Assembly: GCF_051960575.1 (NCBI RefSeq)
Contig: NZ_JBQCEE010000132.1
Coordinates: forward strand, 1 to 22,177
DNA length: 22,177 nt
Origin: JBQCEE01 sp051960575
Lineage (GTDB): Bacteria; Actinomycetota; Actinomycetes; Mycobacteriales; Jatrophihabitantaceae
Direction: 5' to 3'
Positions 17,802 through 22,177 of the stretch are shown here, piece by piece (position 1 is the first letter of the stretch; the number at the start of each line of letters is the position of its first letter). The notes under the pieces are model-generated. The model did not search any database. It was not told the origin of the DNA and worked only from the letters and a program-made list of their open reading frames with translations. The translations under genes and the position numbers were made by a program.

Positions 17802-18156
17802 GCCTGCGCTCCGCTCACGTGTTCGCGGCGTCCTGCCGATGGGTAGGTCACGGTCAGCTCCTCGGTGCTCGTCCGCACGGTCGTCGGGACGGCTCGTCCC
17901 CGATATCCACCGTGTGAACGTTCTTGTCGTTTGCCAATCATGGAGAGAGTGCTTCGGCTGTCGTCTTCGCAGCTGTGGACACTGCGGATAACCGTCTGCA
18001 CCGTAGCGTTCACGGGCGACAACGCTGTGGACGAACGGGGTGCCGTCATCCGCAGGCGCACGTCCCCGAGGTGGACGGCCGACGAACTGCACGCGGCGTC
18101 CACATGACGTCCACCGTCGTCCACAGCAGCATGCACAGCCTGTGGGTTCGTCACCG
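17802..18156. other. Probable oriC (dnaN-dnaA intergenic region with DnaA boxes)
   Basis: This is the 355-base gene-free gap between dnaA and dnaN, the usual actinobacterial origin. One-mismatch DnaA boxes: TGTGGACAC (17974-17982) and TGCGGATAA (17983-17991), abutting; TGTGGACGA (18026-18034); TCGTCCACA (18117-18125). Weaker: GCGTCCACA (18096-18104) and ATATCCACC (17902-17910). Boxes occur in both orientations. A relatively AT-richer stretch at about 17917-17950 could be the unwinding region, but it is modest. No coding potential is seen. Confidence 0.8.
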
Positions 18157-19632
18157 TCACGCCCGCGCCCGCTGCTTGATGCGGCTGGTGAGCTCGGCGA
18201 TCTGGTTGTAGACGGACAGCTTCTCGGTGAGCTGCGCCCGCACCTTGCGCTCGGCGTGCATCACCGTGGTGTGGTCGCGGCCGCCGAACTGCTCGCCGAT
18301 CTTCGGCAGCGAGAGCTCGGTGAGCTCGCGGCAGAGGAACATCGCCATCTGCCGGGCCTGGACGAGCACCCGGCTGCGCGACGAGCTCATCAGGTCGTCG
18401 ATCGACACGGCGAAGAACTCGGCGGTCACCGCCATGATCGTGGCGGCCGAGATCTCGGGCTGCTCGGAGTTCGACACGAGGTCCTTGAGCACCATCTCGG
18501 CGAGCCCCATCTCGACCGCCTGACGGTTGAGGCTGGCGAACGCGGTCACGCGGATCAGCGCGCCCTCGAGCTCGCGGATGTTGCTCTGCACGCGGCTGGC
18601 GATGAACTCGAGCACGTCGTTGGGCGGGTCCATGCCCTCCTGGGCGGCCTTCTTGCGCAGGATCGCGATGCGCGTCTCGAGGTCGGGCGCCTGGACGTCG
18701 CTGATGAGTCCCCACTCGAAGCGGGTGCGCAGCCGGTCCTCGAGCGACGAGAGCTGCCGCGGCGACTTGTCCGAGCTGATGACGATCTGCTTGTTCGCGT
18801 TGTGCAGCGTGTTGAAGGTGTGGAAGAACTCCTCCTGGGTGCGCTCGGCACGTTCCAGGAACTGGATGTCGTCGATCAGCAGCAGGTCGACCGAGCGGTA
18901 GCGGGCCTGGAAGGCCTGCATCTTGTCGTCACGCACCGAGTTGATGAACTCGTTCGTGAACTCCTCGCTCGACACGTACCGCGTGCGGATGCCGGTGTGC
19001 AGGCTCTGCGCGTAGTGGCCGATGGCGTGCAGCAGGTGCGTCTTGCCCAGGCCCGAGTCGCCGTAGATGAACATCGGGTTGTACGCCCGGGCCGGCGCCT
19101 CGGCCACCGCCACGGCCGCGGCGTGGGTGAACCGGTTGCTCGAGCCGATCACGAACGTGTCGAAGGTGTACTTCGGGTTGAGGCGGGCGTCCTTGTCGGC
19201 CTTCTCGAGCCGCTCGGACGTGGTCGCGACCGGCGCGCCGCCCGCGACCGGCTCCGGATGGCGGGCGAGGTACGGGCCGGAGGTCGCGGGCGCCGGTTCC
19301 TCGGTCCAGCCGTCGTCGTCCTCGCCCGTCGCGTCCGTGCCGCTGCCGCCCGGACCTCCGTCGCCCGGATCGTCGGACGGCATGACGGTGACGGCGATGC
19401 GCACGTCGCGGCCGAGCTCCTCGCTGAACGCCGTCGCGATCATCGGCCGCAGCCGGTTCTCGAGGTACTCGCGGGCGAACTCGTTGGGGGCCGCCAGCAG
19501 GGCGGTGTCCTCCATCAGCCCCAGCGGTCTGGTGAGACCGATCCAGGCCTTGTGCTGCTGTCTGATGGACGGGTCGTCGAACCGCTTCTTGACCCGGTTC
19601 CAGACGTCCACGAGTTCGGCCCGCTCATCCAC
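18157..19632 (-). CDS. dnaA: Chromosomal replication initiator DnaA
   Basis: This encodes 491 residues from a GTG at 19632; an in-frame TGA lies 18 bases upstream (19651-19653), so the frame cannot extend, and a GGGAC sits 6 bases before the start. Domain I (1-85, helicase and self-interaction) is followed by an acidic/Pro-rich domain II linker (about 86-145). Domain III is AAA+: Walker A GDSGLGKT (191-198), Walker B LLLIDD (250-255) and FEWGLISDVQAPDLETR (305-321, box VII region). Domain IV carries the DNA-binding signature GRDHTTVMHAERK (451-463). All motifs are intact. DnaA-ATP binds the boxes in the adjacent oriC and opens the duplex. A long leader with two DnaA-like boxes suggests autoregulation. 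Confidence 0.98.
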   Translation of the reverse strand: MDERAELVDVWNRVKKRFDDPSIRQQHKAWIGLTRPLGLMEDTALLAAPNEFAREYLENRLRPMIATAFSEELGRDVRIAVTVMPSDDPGDGGPGGSGTDATGEDDDGWTEEPAPATSGPYLARHPEPVAGGAPVATTSERLEKADKDARLNPKYTFDTFVIGSSNRFTHAAAVAVAEAPARAYNPMFIYGDSGLGKTHLLHAIGHYAQSLHTGIRTRYVSSEEFTNEFINSVRDDKMQAFQARYRSVDLLLIDDIQFLERAERTQEEFFHTFNTLHNANKQIVISSDKSPRQLSSLEDRLRTRFEWGLISDVQAPDLETRIAILRKKAAQEGMDPPNDVLEFIASRVQSNIRELEGALIRVTAFASLNRQAVEMGLAEMVLKDLVSNSEQPEISAATIMAVTAEFFAVSIDDLMSSSRSRVLVQARQMAMFLCRELTELSLPKIGEQFGGRDHTTVMHAERKVRAQLTEKLSVYNQIAELTSRIKQRARA

Positions 19633-19868
19633 CGAGACGTCCCACTTCCCTCAATTTTCGCTCCGCCATCGTCGTGGTGCCCGATGACGTCCACCGACGG
19701 ATCAGCCTCTCACGTCCAGGGGACGCCGATGACGATCCACAGCGTTCTGCACAGCTGTGGACCGAGGTCTGGCGGACGAGACGTTCGGTCGGACAAGCGC
19801 TACGCCGGTGGAGTCCCGGGGCGCGGGGTGTGTCGGTTGTCGGGGGACTCAGGGGGACACGATCGGCG

Positions 19869-19898
19869 AACCTACACAGGCCTCGATCACCGCCACAA
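19869..19898 (-). promoter_or_regulatory. Candidate dnaA promoter
   Basis: On the minus strand TTGTGG (19893-19898) and TAGGTT (19869-19874) are separated by 18 bases. This predicts a start near 19862 and a leader of about 230 bases containing both DnaA-box-like sites, an arrangement compatible with DnaA autoregulation. Pattern match only. Confidence 0.4.
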
Positions 19899-20053
19899 GA
19901 GGGGTCGGCGTGTCTCCGGCGTGCCTGCCGAAGGTCGTCCTACGGTGTCCGGTTCGGGCCTGCTGCGCCGTGTCGTCATCGACCCGTCGTCGTTCCGTGA
20001 CCGGCTCGTCACCGCGCCGACACCTGCGCGGCCGACGCCCGGCCGAGGGCGGT

Positions 20054-20083
20054 TTGACCTGCGCGGTGGGCGATCCGTACCGT
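20054..20083 (+). promoter_or_regulatory. Candidate rpmH promoter
   Basis: TTGACC (20054-20059) and TACCGT (20078-20083) are separated by 18 bases, close to the actinobacterial primary-sigma consensus. Transcription would start near 20090, leaving a leader of about 160 bases before rpmH. It would serve rpmH-rnpA-yidD-yidC. Confidence 0.5.
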
Positions 20084-20252
20084 GGTCCGGGAGTTCGCGG
20101 ACCGGTCCCTCCGTCATGCCCTGCTCCGGGCGATGGTCGGAAGGCCCCCGGGCCGCCAGCACCGCGACATTCGTACCCGAACGTCGTGCCCGTGACACCC
20201 GTCGAGGGTGATCGGCCGGCACGGCGGTTGCCCGATCGATGGAGTCCGTCCC

Positions 20253-20390
20253 GTGAGCAAGCGCACCTACCAGCCGAACAACCGCCGTCGCGCCAAGACG
20301 CACGGTTTCCGGCTCCGTATGCGGACGCGTGCCGGCCGCGCCATCATCTCCGGCCGTCGCCGCAAGGGCCGTCGCGAACTGTCGGCCTGA
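20253..20390 (+). CDS. rpmH: 50S ribosomal protein L34
   Basis: This encodes 45 residues from a GTG at 20253 with GGAG eight bases upstream; the open frame extends to 20208 but the protein proper begins MSKRTYQPNNRRRAKTHGF, the standard L34 start, and runs through RMRTRAGRAIISGRRRKGR. Length and the strongly basic composition are normal. L34 is a small component of the large ribosomal subunit. The gene is the first of the conserved rpmH-rnpA-yidD-yidC group and diverges from dnaA. Confidence 0.98.
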   Translation: MSKRTYQPNNRRRAKTHGFRLRMRTRAGRAIISGRRRKGRRELSA

Positions 20391-20399
20391 CCCTCAGCC

Positions 20400-20789
20400 G
20401 TGCTGCCGTCCGCCCACCGGATGCGGCGCGCTGCCGACTTCACCGACACGATGCGCCGCGGCGCCCGCGCTCGTCGCGGGGCCGTCGTCGTGCACCGTCT
20501 GGACGCGGACGCCCCGAGTGACCTGTCCGGTGCCCGCACGGAGCACGACCCTCGGATGACGGCGCCCTGTCTGGTCGGCCTGGTCGTCGGCAAGGCCGTC
20601 GGCGGCTCGGTCGTGCGCCACGCCGTCAGCCGCCGGCTGCGGCACCAGCTCGCCGCGCGCCTCGACCGGCTGCCCGCCGGCAGCCGCACGGTCGTGCGTG
20701 CCCTGCCCGACGCGGCCGGCGCGGATTCCGCCGCCCTCGGCCGCGATCTCGACGCCGCCCTGCAGCGGCTCGCCGGCACCCGCGGATGA
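20400..20789 (+). CDS. rnpA: Ribonuclease P protein component
   Basis: This encodes 129 residues from a GTG at 20400, 9 bases after the rpmH stop. The start MLPSAHRMRRAADFTDTMRRG matches the conserved RnpA N-terminus, so the GTG is preferred over the internal ATG at 20421. The RNA-binding arginine motif region is VGKAVGGSVVRHAVSRRLR, here with VVRHAVSRR where many homologues have VVRNRVKRR. The protein assists the RNase P RNA in trimming tRNA 5' ends. Its 3' end overlaps yidD by 4 bases (ATGA). Confidence 0.95.
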   Translation: MLPSAHRMRRAADFTDTMRRGARARRGAVVVHRLDADAPSDLSGARTEHDPRMTAPCLVGLVVGKAVGGSVVRHAVSRRLRHQLAARLDRLPAGSRTVVRALPDAAGADSAALGRDLDAALQRLAGTRG

Positions 20790-21112
20790 CCACCACCCCG
20801 CCCCGCCGCCCGAACCCGGCGGCCCGCGCCGCACTGGCGGCCATCCGGTTCTACGCGACCGCTATCAGCCCGGCGCTGCCGCCACGCTGCCGGTTCACCC
20901 CGTCGTGCAGCGCCTACGCGGCCGAGGCGATCGGCCGGTTCGGGCTGGCGCGCGGTGGCTGGCTGGCGTTCCGGCGGCTGCTGCGCTGCCATCCGTTCCA
21001 CCGCGGCGGGCACGACCCGGTGCCACCGGCCGTTGACCGCTCGGACGCTGCAGACCCGCGTCCCCCCGGATCCTCCCGATCGTCCCGTCCGCTCGCGCGG
21101 CCGGCTGCCTAG
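20786..21112 (+). CDS. yidD: Membrane protein insertion efficiency factor YidD
   Basis: This encodes 108 residues from an ATG at 20786 that overlaps the rnpA stop (ATGA), a translational-coupling arrangement. The YidD core is clear: ISPALPPRCRFTPSCSAYA, AEAIGRFGLARGGWLAFRRL, then LRCHPFHRGGHDPVP. The conserved cysteines (CRFTPSCSAY and RCHPF) are present. The C-terminal 30 residues are a Pro/Ser/Arg-rich tail. The protein associates with the inner face of the membrane and assists YidC-dependent insertion (family knowledge). Confidence 0.96.
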   Translation: MTTTPPRRPNPAARAALAAIRFYATAISPALPPRCRFTPSCSAYAAEAIGRFGLARGGWLAFRRLLRCHPFHRGGHDPVPPAVDRSDAADPRPPGSSRSSRPLARPAA

Positions 21113-21124
21113 GAGTACGTCGAC

Positions 21125-22177
21125 GTGGATTTCCTCTACACCGCGATCTCGTGGGTGCTGCTGCGCTGGCACGACCTGTTCAGCGCGATCGGGCTCGGCA
21201 ACGGCAGCTGGAGCTGGGTGCTGTCGATCGTCTTCCTGGTCATCACCGCCCGCCTGCTGCTGGTGCGCATGTTCGTCAAGCAGGTCAAGTACCAGCGGCA
21301 CATGGCCAAGATGCAGCCGAAGATGCAGAAGATCCGCGAGAAGTACAAGAACGACCGCGCGGAGATGCAGCGGCAGATGATGGCCCTGCAGCAGGCCGAG
21401 GGGTTCAACCCGCTGGCCGGCTGCCTGCCGATGTTCCTGCAGATCCCGATCTTCATCTCGCTATACCACGTGCTGCGGCACCTCGCCAACTCCGCCGGCG
21501 CCCGCGGCACGGACCTCTGCGCGCCGTACCTCGCCGGCGGCAAGCCGTCCCACCTGCTGTCGCTCTACAGCTTCTCGGCCAACGAGACCTGCAGCGCGGC
21601 CAAGTCGAAGCTGTTCGGTGCCCCGCTCGCCGCGTCCTTCCAGGACTCCGGCGCGACGCTGACCCGGCTGGGCGGCACCGACCACGGCACCATCCGCGTC
21701 GTCCTGGTGGTGCTGCTCATCATCAGCGCCGCCGCGACCGTCATGACCCAGCTGCTGGTGCGGTGGAACAACCCCGTGCCGCCGGAGGGCACCGCCGCCA
21801 CCGTGCAGAAGGCGATGCTCTACCTGATCCCGCTGGGCGTGCTCGCGTCCGGGCTGCTGTTCAACTTCCCGCTCGGCGTGCTGCTCTACTGGTTCACCTC
21901 GAACCTCTGGACCCTCGGCCAGCAGGCGTACATCATCCGGTACCACCCGCACGAGGACGACGACGCGGCGCCGAAGGGCGAGGTCGGCAAGGCGCTCGCG
22001 CCACGCCCGGGTCAGCGGCCGGTGCGGATGAGCAAGGGCGAGGGCGCACCCGCCACCGCGGTCGAGGAGGCCGAGGCACCCGCCGCCGCGGTCGCCCGCA
22101 CCGCGCCCCGGCCCGGCCAGCGGCCGAACCGGCCGGGCGGCGCCGGCGGCAAGCGGCCCGCCCAGAAGGCCCAGGCG
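21125..22177 (+). CDS. yidC: Membrane protein insertase YidC (3' end beyond window)
   Basis: This encodes at least 351 residues from a GTG at 21125, with AGGAG nine bases upstream and 12 bases after the yidD stop; the frame is still open at the right edge. The Oxa1/Alb3-type core is present: a first helix of the conserved domain, about 30-50, with the groove arginine R43 (TARLLLVR); a charged hairpin MAKMQPKMQKIREKYKND; then NPLAGCLPMFLQIPIFISLY (95-114) and two later helices (about 190-211 and 232-262). The cytoplasmic tail carries the usual RMSKG and repeats PRPGQRP (293-299 and 329-335). It lacks the large periplasmic domain of Gram-negative YidC, as expected for Actinobacteria. It inserts membrane proteins alone or with SecYEG. 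Confidence 0.96.
   Translation, partial: MDFLYTAISWVLLRWHDLFSAIGLGNGSWSWVLSIVFLVITARLLLVRMFVKQVKYQRHMAKMQPKMQKIREKYKNDRAEMQRQMMALQQAEGFNPLAGCLPMFLQIPIFISLYHVLRHLANSAGARGTDLCAPYLAGGKPSHLLSLYSFSANETCSAAKSKLFGAPLAASFQDSGATLTRLGGTDHGTIRVVLVVLLIISAAATVMTQLLVRWNNPVPPEGTAATVQKAMLYLIPLGVLASGLLFNFPLGVLLYWFTSNLWTLGQQAYIIRYHPHEDDDAAPKGEVGKALAPRPGQRPVRMSKGEGAPATAVEEAEAPAAAVARTAPRPGQRPNRPGGAGGKRPAQKAQA

Larger units (their letters stand above)
19633..20252. other. dnaA-rpmH divergent intergenic region
   Basis: This is a 620-base gap between the divergent dnaA and rpmH genes. No reading frame here has believable protein character. It holds candidate promoters for both genes and two DnaA-box-like sites in the dnaA leader: CGATCCACA (19733-19741, two mismatches) and TGTGGACCG (19756-19764, two mismatches). 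No further structure was recognised. Confidence 0.7.

Noticed and set aside
17802..18092. N-terminal extension of dnaN through the intergenic region
   Set aside because: It would cover the DnaA boxes, and the conserved clamp N-terminus MKFRVERD begins at 17801 with its own ribosome site.
18040..20211. Plus-strand 723-codon open frame across dnaA and its upstream region
   Set aside because: It is mostly antisense to dnaA; the non-overlapping part has no protein character or ribosome site.

Overview
The window is a very GC-rich actinobacterial chromosome segment containing the replication origin neighbourhood. Gene order and content (rpmH-rnpA-yidD-yidC reading right; dnaA-dnaN-recF-dciA-gyrB-gyrA-DUF3566-tRNA-Ile-DLW39-tRNA-Ala reading left) are those of the conserved oriC region of Actinomycetes. 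No gnd gene lies between dnaN and recF, unlike in Mycobacterium or Streptomyces. Many genes start with GTG and gyrA starts with TTG. I cannot place the organism below class; a Frankia/Jatrophihabitans/Nakamurella-like actinomycete is a guess.

Layout, left to right. 1-2994 (minus strand) is an apparent three-gene unit: a two-Rossmann FAD/NAD(P)-type oxidoreductase, a small four-helix membrane protein, and the first 295 residues of a protein resembling the N-terminal part of actinobacterial FHA-domain proteins (it runs off the left edge). Divergent from it, 3288-5777 (plus) is a transmembrane Ser/Thr protein kinase with a Pro-rich juxtamembrane linker and a Cys-containing extracellular domain. 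Convergent with the kinase, 5782-7548 (minus) is a GT61-type glycosyltransferase with an N-terminal region resembling a decayed methyltransferase. Then come tRNA-Ala(TGC), a DLW-39 family micro-protein and tRNA-Ile(GAT), followed by the DUF3566 membrane protein.

8701-14563 holds gyrA and gyrB. gyrA carries a full-length 424-residue intein with a LAGLIDADG endonuclease, inserted immediately after the catalytic tyrosine. 14768-19632 holds dciA (DUF721), recF, dnaN and dnaA. The dnaN-dnaA gap (17802-18156) is the probable oriC with several one-mismatch DnaA boxes. A second DnaA-box cluster, with the only perfect consensus box I found, sits at the recF-dciA junction. 20253 to the right edge is rpmH, rnpA, yidD and yidC (open at the edge).

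Most noteworthy: (i) RecF has threonine in place of the invariant Walker A lysine while its other ATPase motifs are intact; (ii) the GyrA intein; (iii) the DnaA-box cluster upstream of the helicase-loader gene dciA; (iv) the oxidoreductase/membrane/FHA-like unit facing a receptor kinase, which could be an undescribed phospho-signalling redox module. The replication and topology genes work together at initiation: DnaA opens oriC, DciA is the inferred helicase loader, DnaN is the clamp, and gyrase removes supercoils. RnpA processes tRNA precursors; YidD and YidC insert membrane proteins.
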